From NCBI GenBank assembly GCA_030789695.1, contig CM061134.1, positions 62,193,334-62,257,333 of the forward strand: DNA of 64,000 nt, read 5' to 3'. A program made the position numbers and the translations under genes. This stretch comes from Scilla litardierei (taxonomy: Eukaryota; Streptophyta; Magnoliopsida; Asparagales; Asparagaceae). Below, piece after piece: positions 45,266 through 55,411 of this stretch (the stretch's first letter is position 1; each line of letters opens with the position of its first letter). The notes under the pieces were generated by a model. It made no database searches. It was given only the letters and a program-made list of their open reading frames with translations, and was not told the DNA's origin.

Positions 45266-46460
45266 AAGGTGGTCCTCTCTTGTTCTTCGGGTGCTATTTC
45301 AATTTGTTAATAACCGGAATAGCCATCAAGGAAGCAATAATATTCGTGTCCGGCCACTCTCTCTAGGATTTGATCAAGAAATGGGAGAGGGAAGTGGTCT
45401 TTACAGGTCTTAGAATTAAGCTTCCTATAGTCAACGCACATGCGCCATCCCGTGGTGGCTCGCATGGAGACTAGCTCATTGTTTTCATTTTTAATAACTG
45501 TTAGCCTCGATTTCTTAGGTACAACTTGAATGGGGCTAACCCATCTACTATCGGCAATAGGGTATATAATACCTGCATCAAGAAGCTTAAGGATTTCACC
45601 TTTTACCACTTTCTTTAGGTTAGGATTTAACCTACGTTGCATTTCTCTAGTGGGTTTGGTGTCATCCTCTAAGTAGATGTGGTGCTTACAAATGAGGGGG
45701 TCAATACCTTTAATGTCGGCAATTGTCCAACCAATTGCCCCTTTGTGAGTTTTAAGCACATCTAGTAATTGCCTTTCTTGCTCATTAGAAAGTTTAGACG
45801 ATATTACCACGGGGAATGTGCTGGATTCCTCAAGAAAAGCATACTTCAAATATGGCGGCAACAGCTTTAAATCCAAGGATAAGTGTTCTAGCTTCGATGG
45901 CCTTTGGTAAGGTGTGTCCAACGGTAGCGGCTCAAACGATGGTATCCACTTAGTCACCGTGCCAACTTCCTGCGAAAAACACTCGGCGTCAACATTTTCA
46001 CAAAAATGATCAACAAAATTAAGCGCTTCAACAAACTCTGCATCAAAATGCTCTTCAACTAGAGTCTCAATCATGCAAGCATCCTCAAACTCACCATCCC
46101 CCGATGGCAACTTACAAGCATTAAAAATATTTAAGTCAAGAGTCATGTTGCCAAATGAGATTTTAAGTTGACCATCCCTACAATTGATTATAGCATTGCT
46201 CGTAGCTAGGAATGGTCTACCTAAGATGATGGGGGTTGGTGTTTTGGTTTGAGGTCCAAGAAGGTCCAATACAACAAAGTCCACCTGGTAGTAAAATTTG
46301 TCCACTTGGACGAGCACGTCCTCTATGCTACCCTTGGGGACCTTGATGGATCTATCGGCCAGTTGGAGAATAATGGGTGTGAATTTTAATTCTCCAAGTC
46401 CTAATTGCATGTACAAGTCATAAAGCAAAATATTAACAATCGAACCTAAATCAAGGAGGG
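45266..46460 (-). pseudogene. E5 pol, first part: protease and RT N-terminus
   Basis: Protease active site LLDLGSIVN at about 46460-46435, then PTPIILGRPFLATSNAIIN. After an acidic linker the RT begins: GWTIADIKGIDPLICKHHI, the GIIYPIADSRWVSPIQVVPK segment and WRMCVDYRKLNSKT. The frame meets TAA at 45307 in the GYSGYNQ motif region and then runs to E6 at 45266. A frameshift near 46498 separates protease from the region before it. Confidence 0.87.
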
Positions 46461-46496
46461 CTTGACCTATCTTTTTGGTTCCTATGATGCATGGGA

Positions 46497-48344
46497 TTAT
46501 AGTGAGCCGGGATCCTTGTATTTAGTAGGAGTGTTGTGTTGCACAATAGCACTAACTTGTTGTGTTAGGAAGGCCTTTTTCTTAACACTAACACTCCTAT
46601 TACCGGTGCATAAATCTTTTAAGAATTTAGCATATGAGGGAATTTGATTTATTGCATCAAGAAGATGGATATTAATTTGACATTTTTGAAATATTTCGCG
46701 GATTTCGGATTGGAACTTATCTTTCCGTGGAGGTTGAAGCCTTTGAGGGAAAGGTGCGGGAGGAATGTACGGCTCGTGCTCTTCAATGACGATCTCTTCG
46801 GAATGGTTGCCTTTGTCCAGTATTTCCTCTGGCACATCTTCATTTGGGGTAGCTTCATTCTCCATAACTATCTCCGCTTCGACTCTCGGTGGCTCTGGCT
46901 TCTCAAGTTTTCGACCATTCCTCAAGGTTGTCACCGCTTGACGAGACTTGACGTTGGGTCCTCCCGATGATGAATTCATGTTAGGGTTGGGGAGTGGTTA
47001 TGCCGGAAGCTTGCCCTTCTCTAGAGTTGACGCAAGCTTTGACATGTTCCCGTTGACTTGTTGAAATTGTTGTTGATGTTGCGCCTGTGTTTGTTGTAGT
47101 TGTTACCATTGTTGGAAATTGGATTGATTTTGCGTTGTTTGCATTTGGATGAATTGTTGCAATGTGTCGCTCAGAGATTGCACTTGGGGTTCATTTGTTT
47201 CACCCCTCCTCCTTTGGATACCTTGTTGATTGTTGTTGTTGTTGAAGGGTGGGTGATAAGATGGTTGAGCTTATTGTTATCTTTGGGATCCCCAATTCAA
47301 ATTTGGGCTATTCCTCCAACTCGGGCCTTGATTGTGGGAATTATTGTATCCTTGCCCTTGGTTGGAATTTGCCACATAATTCACTTGAGTGGGGTCTTGA
47401 AGTACTTCCTTTGCTAGCAGTAGGTTAGGACATTAAGTGATATGATGGTCTGTGCTACTGCAAAGGTTACATAGCCCTTTATTACCAACCGTCACGGCCT
47501 TCACTCCTTTCAACTATAACCCTTCAAGTCTCTTGCAAATGATGGCCTCTATTCTTGCTTCTAAGGCTTCCTCTTGGGTCAATGTAAGGAGACCCCCACG
47601 GGCCAAAGGTTGAGGTAATTCTCTTCTCTCAGATTCAGGAGTCGCCTCCCAACTTCGTGCATTCTCAGCTATGGACTCGAAGTAGTCACATGCCTCCTCC
47701 GGTGTCTTATCCAAGAATTCCCCGTTGCACATCATTTCCATGAATTGCTTCATGGATGGGATGAGTCCGTCGTAAAAGAAACCGATGAGACGATATTCAT
47801 TATATCCATGGTGTGGACATGCTAGTAGCAGCTCCTTGAACCTTTCCCAAGTGATATCAAAGCTTTCGTTTGGCTTCTGAGAAAAGTTTGCCATTTGCCG
47901 CTTTAATCCTTGAGTCCTGTGCAAGGGAAAAAACTTTTTCAGAAATTCAGCTTGCATTGCTAACTAGGAGTTAATAGTATGAGTAGGTATAGCATTAAAC
48001 AAATTTTTAGCTTTATCCTTTAAAGAAAAAGGAAACATTTTTAGATAAATGGTTTCATTGCTTGCCGTCCCATCAGAACATGTGAGGCAGACATCTTCAA
48101 ACTCCTTTATGTGTAGATAAGGGTTCTCCTTTTCTACACCATGAAAAGTGGGAAGAATTTGAAATATCCCAGGTCTTGGGCTAAAAGAATTCGCATCGGC
48201 TGGAAGCACGATGCATGAGCTGGTAGCAGACCTACTCGGTCTCAACATATATCTCAAACTTCGATCACCCTCATGTTGAGAGTGATCGTCATCACTATGA
48301 TTGGTGTTGCCATTACCGTTAGTGTTGGTGTTGTTATCGGCCAT
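46497..48344 (-). pseudogene. E5 gag and gag-protease linker
   Basis: Start ATG at 48344 (MADNNTNTNG). The gag domain includes FPFSLKDKAKN, AEFLKKFFP, FKELLLACPHHGYNEYRLI and GGLLTLTQEEAL. A TAG near 47961 stands where related gags have Trp. After another stop near 47516 a zinc knuckle reads CNLCSSTDHHIT then a stop and Cys. The linker 46979-46497 has PFPQRLQPP and IPSYAKFLKDLC, also found in E1, tying both to the Athila lineage. Confidence 0.85.
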
Positions 48345-48573
48345 GTCTACGTTTCTTACTTGTCTATGTGTTCGAGGAGTCTTTAACCACATAAACTAGA
48401 CAATTGAGTTCATGCCAAAACTTTCCAAGATTAGCCCAAATTTTTTTATAGTGTCAATGATTATAAAAATTGAAAAACAAACTCGGATATTCACTATGAA
48501 TATAAACAATAGAATGGAAAGATCTCACCAAATTTTCACGACAAAAACCAAAGTGTGAAATGAAGATACGTCG

Positions 48574-48591
48574 TCCCCGGCAATGGCGCCA
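48574..48591 (-). other. E5 primer binding site (tRNA-Asp)
   Basis: Minus strand TGGCGCCATTGCCGGGGA, 7 bases inside the 5' LTR end. It has one mismatch to the tRNA-Asp complement seen in E1. Confidence 0.87.
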
Positions 48592-48598
48592 ATTTGCT

Positions 48599-50467
48599 TG
48601 ACTCTCCCAAAAAGGTGATACTTGCAAGTGTACGAGGTCAGCAAATAATATACCCGGTAAGTACGGGATCGTATCCACAAAGACGGAACTAATCTGCAAA
48701 TCCACACAAATAGTTAGAGCATGTAAAGAATGGTTGAGAGTTCTTACCACCCTATGTGGGTGAATGATTGTTTGGAGAGTTGGTTTATCTAAACACCCTA
48801 GAGTTAGGGTAATGTCCTAAGATTTGGAAGCAAGGGAGAGAAAGGGTGCGGGTGTTGAGGATATCAGTAGGATTACTCAATTGCTCTGCTAAATATTAAT
48901 TTCATGATAACTCGATCGCTCATCCATTTCAAGGTATGAGAATCGGGGAATAATCAATTAAGCACGTATGGGGTGCACCAAGGGTAATTGCTAACTGGGT
49001 TCTTCCCTTAATTAATAGCTCATGAATCACTCTCACACCCATTTCAAGGTATGTGAGAGTAGTACATATAGGTTGTGGTGTGCAGCGCACAACCACCGTT
49101 CTGCGGCCCCTTTTGGGTAATGCACGATTCAATAGATGGGTCACAACCCAATTAACAATTTGAATTGATGGATGAATTAAACTTCTAAATTACGAAATAT
49201 GGATTAAAAGATTCTTGCTTTCATTTTAAGATATGCAATACCCTTTGGATACATAGATGTAACAATTACGAAGCACCACCGTTCTTCGGCTCCTCCATGG
49301 ATAGTATCAAACCCAATTACTCATAAGTTTAATTCACCCAACAACATGGATTAACAAGGGGTGCTGGAAATTAACATTAGCAAGGCAATCAATACATCCT
49401 ACATCAATCCAAAACACCCACATAATGAATCTAGCCTAGCATTTCAAGAACAGAATCAGCATTCATAAGAATAGACATAGTTCAATGCAAAAGATGAAAG
49501 CAAATATGTATTAGAAAGAGGGTTGGAGATTTGTCACCAAATACAAGCTTCTTCAATCAGCAATCAGTCTCAGCAATAGCAAAAACGAAATCAGAAAGCT
49601 CAAAACTCTCAAAAACCCTAATGCCCTTCTCAAGGAAGAAGATGACCTAAAAATAGCAAAAAATTAAGTTCTATTTCGTTCCCCCTTATTACATCTGTAT
49701 AGTAGTGTTTTATACCCCCTATGGGTTACATCTCATCCATCCAAATCCTCATCCAACGATTCACATCAACTGGAGAGAAATCAGATTAAGAAAAACCTGT
49801 TTCTCGTAACCCAGACTGCGGTCGAAAACCCCCGATCAGTCGACTGTCGAACAAATGGCAGTCGACTGATGGCAGAAAATTCATATTGCTTCCAAGGGGG
49901 ACATGTGACTGTCTTAAAATATCACAGTCGACTGTGTGATCCATAGGCGACTGTTTTCTGTTCTTCAGTCGCTTGCTGCAGAAATGTCAAAATAACATAG
50001 GGTTGGCTCTTTTTGCTCCCTTGGGAATCCAAAATATCAGTCGACTGATGCGAAGATGACATGCGACTGTATTAGATTACAGTCGGCTGTCAATCCTCTT
50101 TCAGGCGACTGTCATTGGGCTTCAGCTTTGCCAGCTTCAGTTCTTTAAAGGCAGGCGACTGCCGTTATTTGGGCAGTCAACTATTGGGTTCCCAGGCGAC
50201 TGCCTTTGCTTCTGCAGGCGCCTGTTTTGCACTTCTCTTCTTGAGTTGATTTAGTCCCTTTCGGGACACCTGAAAATTCCAGAAAAATCCTTATAAATAT
50301 AATAGACATTTATAATGCTTAGGGAAGTGAAATTGTGCAAGAATAAAATCATATGCTCACAAATGATGAGTTAGCGTAAATGTAGTTAAGAGAGCATGAT
50401 TCCATGGATTATATGCACAAGAGGAGATGATTATGAGGTTAGAATATGCAATATTTATTCATAATCA
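48599..50467 (-). repeat. E5 5' LTR
   Basis: 1869 bp, partner of 28067-29935, with the CAGTCGACTG array at about 49833-50225 and a minus-strand TATA box at 49708-49714. Several of its palindromes are mutated relative to the other copy. Confidence 0.92.
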
Positions 50468-50625
50468 GTGCACTGCTAGCAGGTGTCTCGGCCATTGCGA
50501 GGGGCTAGAATCGAGTGGAGAAGTGTCATCGAACGCAAGTGAAACTTTAGGTCCACTTGCCAGCTGAGATAGTTCATTCCCGCTGCATCAAGAACCTCAA
50601 AATCGACGCTTGCCAATTTTTCCAT
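50468..50625 (-). pseudogene. E4 gag, N-terminal part
   Basis: ATG at 50625 begins MEKLASVDFEVLDAAGMNYL, then SWQVDLKFHL, matching the start of Ale/Retrofit-type gag. A TAG occurs shortly before E5. The reading resumes at 28066 on the other side of E5. Confidence 0.85.
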
Positions 50626-52544
50626 CTTAATTTATGCAATTTAAATAAGCATGTATTAATAATAAAATATCATGCTTTAAAAGAAATAAATAAGAAAAAA
50701 TGCGGGGATCGGCCAGATACCCAAAAAATAAAATGTCCAAAGTCCAAATTACAGTCCATAAAGAAGAAAAAGAAAATACAATTTGGAAACCCTATTTGGG
50801 TCCCAGCTATATGCAATCTCCTCCATCTTCATAGGTAGTAACACCGGTCTTTGGCATAACATATTAGTTCCTCACCAAATTTCTCTCAGAAATGAAAAAG
50901 AAATTACAAAGAGAAGGAATATAATAAAAAGGGTATCTAAAAATTGGCAGATCCCTAAAAACGCATTTTGACTTATTTAAACATCCACGCAGTTATATAT
51001 GCAACAGGCCAAAAATAATAGCGCAGTATCACAGACACTACAAAAATCATCAAGCCCAAATACTGGATAAAATAGTTTAATTAAGTTAAAAAGGATTAGT
51101 TGGACCACGGGGAAACATCATTCAACTTTAGGTTAGATAACTAAAGAAAGAGCAGTCTCAGGATCCGATTAACCAATTTAACTTAAATAAATGTTTTATC
51201 CAATGCTTAAGAAATTTAATAATTGAAAAGTAGCAGATAAATTATCATAATTCGCAAGTCCAGTGGGCTAGAGGCGGGCAGCAGGCTCGAAAGCAAAAAT
51301 AATAATCATAGTAATTTGCAATTTGATTAATAGGGCTTCTGGCCCAAATTAAAAACAGACGAAATTAAATTTTACTCTGATTTGGGCTACAGGTCCATAA
51401 GCGAAATAATAATCATTTTAATAGTCAATGTTATTAACTGGGCTTCTGCCCAAAAGACAACCAAACTAATTTATTAATAAGATTTGGGCTGCAGGGCCAT
51501 GGGCTGTATTTTTAAGAGTAAATTTAACACAATCCCTTAAAACAATCTTTTAGGATATTAGCAAGGGAATGTGAAAAGCCCACAACCCCTCATCTTCAAG
51601 ATCATGCCCCCCTCTCCCCTATCTACGTAAAATTGCAGGAGCCTCTTGCGCAAGTGGGAGGATCCCCCCGTCAGGGGGGATGTGGCCGGCAGAGAGCCCC
51701 CCGTCTAGGGGGGGCGCCTAAAGGAACCCCCCGTCGGGGGGCGGCGCAGAGCAGAACCCCCCTGTCGGGGGGGGTGGGGGCAGAGCCCCTTGCACAGCCC
51801 AATCTGGTGGAATGATATGGGATTCTGGTTTTTTTTGCATCAGGTTCTGTTGTATTAACATATTGTTTGTATGTTAATGTAGTACGGTTTGCAATGTTTG
51901 GGCTACTCAATGTGTGTTTTGACAGGTTGGCTGGTTCCAGAAAAATCATAAGAAACCAAATAATTTAAGATGCACACACATAGAAAACAGAGAGACATGA
52001 AAAAATGATATAATCAATCATCAGCATAAACCGAAATAAATATGTATGTTTTAGTATCAAAGCTCCGAGGCAGCAAAAAACAGAGAACCCCCCTTCGGGG
52101 GGTTGCTGTCATCCTAATTCGTGGGAGATGAACAGGTTATTTAGGGGTTTTTTTTAATTTTGATGTTTAGCAAAATGTTGCAGATTTATACAAGCCGATA
52201 GAAGAGCATTGTAAAATCATAGCAAACTCTATTGAGTATTATACAGGTACTGCAGATTGAAAACAAGCCCAAAGAAAGGCTGTTGTAAAATCATAGCAGA
52301 ATATTTGTATGTAATTATCTATGGGATCGATAAGTGTTACCTCTATATCAGAGATCTAGGGACGATCGTAATAAGAAAAATCCGTAGAACGTAATCCCGC
52401 TCCCGATACACCCAAAAAATCGCCGCAACGGTTCGCCGCAAGCAGGATCGCCGTAACAATAGATTCCTTCGCGCGTAGGAGGTTAAGTTTGAGGGGATAC
52501 GGGAGAAAAAGCTCAAAGAATTAAGAGCAAAGGTGCTGATAACG
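50626..52544 (-). other. E4 5' leader with G/C hairpins and LTR-adjacent primer motif
   Basis: A long (1.9 kb) AT-rich non-coding leader. Its inner part contains five C6-loop-G6 hairpins (51664-52102). Next to the LTR, 52533-52544 reads GTGCTGATAACG, identical to the bases beside the 5' LTR of E7. It is probably the primer site region, though I cannot name the tRNA. Confidence 0.65.
51664..52102. repeat. CCCCCC/GGGGGG hairpins in E4 leader
   Basis: C6 and G6 blocks face each other across 3-5 base loops at 51664-51679 (GTCA), 51697-51714 (GTCTA), 51727-51741 (GTC), 51757-51774 (TGTC) and 52088-52102 (TTC). They stand out in an otherwise AT-rich leader. Spacers share GCAGAG or GGCGC words, so the first four look like tandem duplicates of about 30 bp. 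Confidence 0.85.
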
Positions 52545-52721
52545 TGTTAGATAATAAGAAGAACGAGTAACCATGGCACAAAGCCATGGTTCTCTATTTA
52601 TTAAATCAATAAAAGTCCAAAGGCCATAGGATAACCAAAGGTCCCCATTAGTAGGGATAATGGGGAGTAATGGGTGGGGATAAAGATGAGGGGATGCCAA
52701 AAGCTTCCCTCATTCATAATA
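52545..52721 (-). repeat. E4 5' LTR
   Basis: 177 bp, partner of 23662-23836. Its outer end reads CATAATA where the other copy has CATAACA, so the terminal CA is mutated. It is followed by the GGTGC duplication. Confidence 0.92.
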
Positions 52722-52775
52722 GGTGCGGTTAATTCAGAAGTGTGGTGAAATAATAAAGTCATGCGGTGCAACTAA

Positions 52776-53253
52776 GAGCCTGTTTCTTTCCGCAGAAAGC
52801 ACCGGAGAAAGCAAAAAAAATTTAATGTTTGAAGTCAAATAAGCCCAATCTCACAGCTTGTGTTTCTTTGCGTGGAAAATTTTCGGAGAAAGCGGTTGAC
52901 GTGGAGTCACGGAGGAGGAATCGCACAATCAGTGCAAATCGCGCGGATTTCGCCCAAAATCCCTGGGAAAGTTGTTTTGTGGGTCCCACTTCACTATCAC
53001 TCCTCTGTTTTAACCAATTGCAGCAACTCCCGCCAGTTTTCTCCCTATTTTTTACTTACAATTAATTAATTAGTGGACCCCACATCAAACTTTCCCAAAG
53101 AACTTTCTCAACAAAGAAACACACAAATACAAGAAAGTTGTGTGGATCCCACATACAATTCTCAAACCAACTTTCCAACCCGTGGACCCCACATCAAGAT
53201 TTACTATTCACAACAGTAAATCCCAACCCATTCTCACCCAAAGAAACAGGCCC
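52776..53253. mobile_element. Tourist-like (PIF/Harbinger) MITE
   Basis: 478 bp, non-coding. The termini GAGCCTGTTTCTTT and AAAGAAACAGGCCC are inverted copies with one mismatch. Both sides have TAA (52773-52775 and 53254-53256), the target duplication of PIF/Harbinger elements. Inside is a second inverted pair (CTTGTGTTTCTTTG near 52857 and its complement-like copy near 53115), which suggests an inner copy or a foldback. Confidence 0.8.
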
Positions 53254-53256
53254 TAA

Positions 53257-53922
53257 CAGCACTCAAAAAAATCCAAAAGACAACGCCACTTTGGACAAAA
53301 AATTCCAAATAAAGCCCCCAACCCAGGGGATCGACTCAACGTTGTCCTAAATCAAATAAGGTGATTTTACATATAGAATTATACCCATATTATAACTCCA
53401 AACTAGACCCGACTTTCACCGAGCTATGATCTTAAGCTATGGTTTCTCATCTGAATCTCTACTACTATAACTATATCCAGAACACAATGCCCAATGTATG
53501 CTTTCTCCACACTCTAAAATATAGGACACAACCTATTGGTGTCTTTCCTGTGAATTCCTTCTATAAATACCTTACTAACTTGTACTAACTTGACCGTCCA
53601 AAGGGGGTTAGGGTAGAATCCTGCCCAACCTTAAGTGTGTTTACCAAAGCAAATCACAAAAGGATATGACTTTCTTCATCATCAAAGATCACATCGACAA
53701 ACAACAGATATGCTTTTATAGATGGTTTGAAATTCCATACTGCACGAACGGCCTCAAAATCCATCTTGCAACAAAACCCAATCAAATACTAAATGAACGC
53801 AACTCAAGCATTTCATAATGAGACACAAAAAAGTCTAAGGTGCCGTATAAATTTTAAGTACATGAAAGAAACGTCAATCATCTACAAAATGAAAAAAAGG
53901 GTGCACTAAATAAATATGAAAC
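53257..53922. other. Host-like AT-rich segment, no gene assigned
   Basis: It continues the flank left of E4. I see no gene, RNA or repeat that can be supported. Confidence 0.5.
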
Positions 53923-54051
53923 TGTTGTGAACGAGAAATAGGTTTGGAGAAGGTTAAGGCTGGGAAACCCCTAAACTCCTTTATATAGTATTCATAATGG
54001 TTAGTCATGTGGGTGGATACCCAATAGGCCCAATGGGTCCTATTCATAACA
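53923..54051 (-). repeat. E7 3' LTR
   Basis: 129 bp, plus-strand TGTTGTGAAC...CATAACA. Contains CTATATAAAGG (minus strand), the TATA box of the LTR. Confidence 0.9.
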
Positions 54052-55118
54052 CTTTCCCTTATCCAACCAACGTGGTATACTCGACTTATGAATACTGAAT
54101 GATTCATTAGTACTAATGAGTATCTTAAAGGGTGGATACTTCTAGATCCAAGTTAGGGGCGACTGCCTCGTTAAAACCCCTTAGCTATGGAAAACCCTGT
54201 GGGAAAAAACCGATAGCGAAGGGAAAAGAGTACAACACTCCATAACTTCCCCTGATTTGGGGATGTGTCGAGGGGTGGATACTTTTGGATCCAGAGTCAA
54301 TGTGGTTGCCTCATTAAAACCTTGATATGGAAAACCCTGTAGGAAAAAACCACTAGCCAAGGAAAAAGAGTACAACTCTACAGTTGACTCCCCCTTATCT
54401 GATCAAGCTTCAGGCTTGCAGATATCCTATATATCTATACATTTACCTCCTATGTGTCTATACATCCATCTCATCTACAACATTCCGAAAGCAAATGTAA
54501 AGTACAAACATCACTCATCTATACAAGTTTTACTCATATAAGGCAGTAGCTGAAGCTAAAAGAGCGCTTTCGAACTTAGTAGATAGCTCCACGTCTCGAT
54601 TTGTCTGCGAGGTACTTCAGGATCTGGCTTTGTATGTTCTTGAACTGCTCCTTGGGTGATGAGCTTCTTGGGATGGTGGAAGGATGTAGACTTGGGAGGA
54701 TTCTGTGTAGATCTTCAGAAGGTGGACGCCACTTTTATACTATTCATCGCGATGATCTGTAACCTACATATGCAAATACATTTAACATGGAGGATTTTTC
54801 CTCGACCCTTGGAGATAGCGCAGAAGCTACATATCTCTGGTCCAGTGGTGCGCTGCAGGCGCTGCACTGTACCTGGCTAATAGCTATACTGCTAACGCTC
54901 AAAAGAGACGCATGCAGTTGGCCAGGTAAAAGAGTGTTTCAGAGACACTTAAGGTACTTCAGGACCATATATATTCTTCCCCTCTTCCAGCTAACGAAAA
55001 AGGGTCTTTTAATGTGTATCCATACAACCAAATAGGTGTATTTAGTGGAGAATGATTTTCATTTTTTCTTCATCAATCGTCATTGTATGAAGTTTTCATT
55101 TTCGAGATGATTAACAAT

Positions 55119-55411
55119 AGTTCATCTTCAGGATGATTAATGTCATCTTCAGGATGATAGTTCATTTCCAGGATAATAGTTCATCTTCAGAATGATAGTT
55201 CATCTTCAGGATGATTAATGTCATCTTTAGGATGATAGTTCATCTTCAGGATGATAGTTCATCTTCAGGATGATTAATGTCATCTTCAGGATGATAGTTC
55301 ATCTTCATGATGATAGTTCATCTTCAGGATGATTAATGTCATCTTCAGGATGATAGTTCATCTTCAGGATGATTAATGTCATCTTCAGGATGATAGTTCA
55401 TCTTCAGGATG
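55119..55411. repeat. Minisatellite with 18-22 bp units in E7
   Basis: About fifteen units of two kinds, GTTCATCTTCAGGATGATA and GTTCATCTTCAGGATGATTAAT with a shorter GTCATCTTCAGGATGATA form, alternating in a higher-order pattern. It lies inside former pol sequence. Confidence 0.92.

Larger units (their letters stand above)
28067..50467 (-). mobile_element. E5: Athila-type Ty3/gypsy retrotransposon, split by E6
   Basis: LTRs of exactly 1869 bp each (28067-29935 and 48599-50467). Flanks are GGGCA at 28062-28066 and GTGCA at 50468-50472, a 5-bp duplication with one mismatch. A tRNA-Asp-type primer site follows the 5' LTR. Gag, protease, RT, RNase H and integrase are all recognisable but broken; net length without E6 is about 10.4 kb. 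There is no accessory ORF between integrase and 3' LTR, unlike E1. It lies in E4 gag and hosts E6 in its RT. Confidence 0.93.
23662..52721 (-). mobile_element. E4: Ale/Retrofit-type copia retrotransposon, split by E5
   Basis: LTRs of 175 and 177 bp (23662-23836 and 52545-52721) are flanked by a perfect 5-bp duplication GGTGC at 23657-23661 and 52722-52726. Without E5 the element is about 6.65 kb. On the minus strand it has a 5' LTR, a 1.9-kb leader, gag (start 50625, continued at 28066), then decayed integrase and RT, and a polypurine tract GTGGATAAGGGGGAG before the 3' LTR. Gag and pol motifs match the Ale/Retrofit lineage. LTRs differ at about 8 positions. E5 sits in its gag. Confidence 0.92.
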
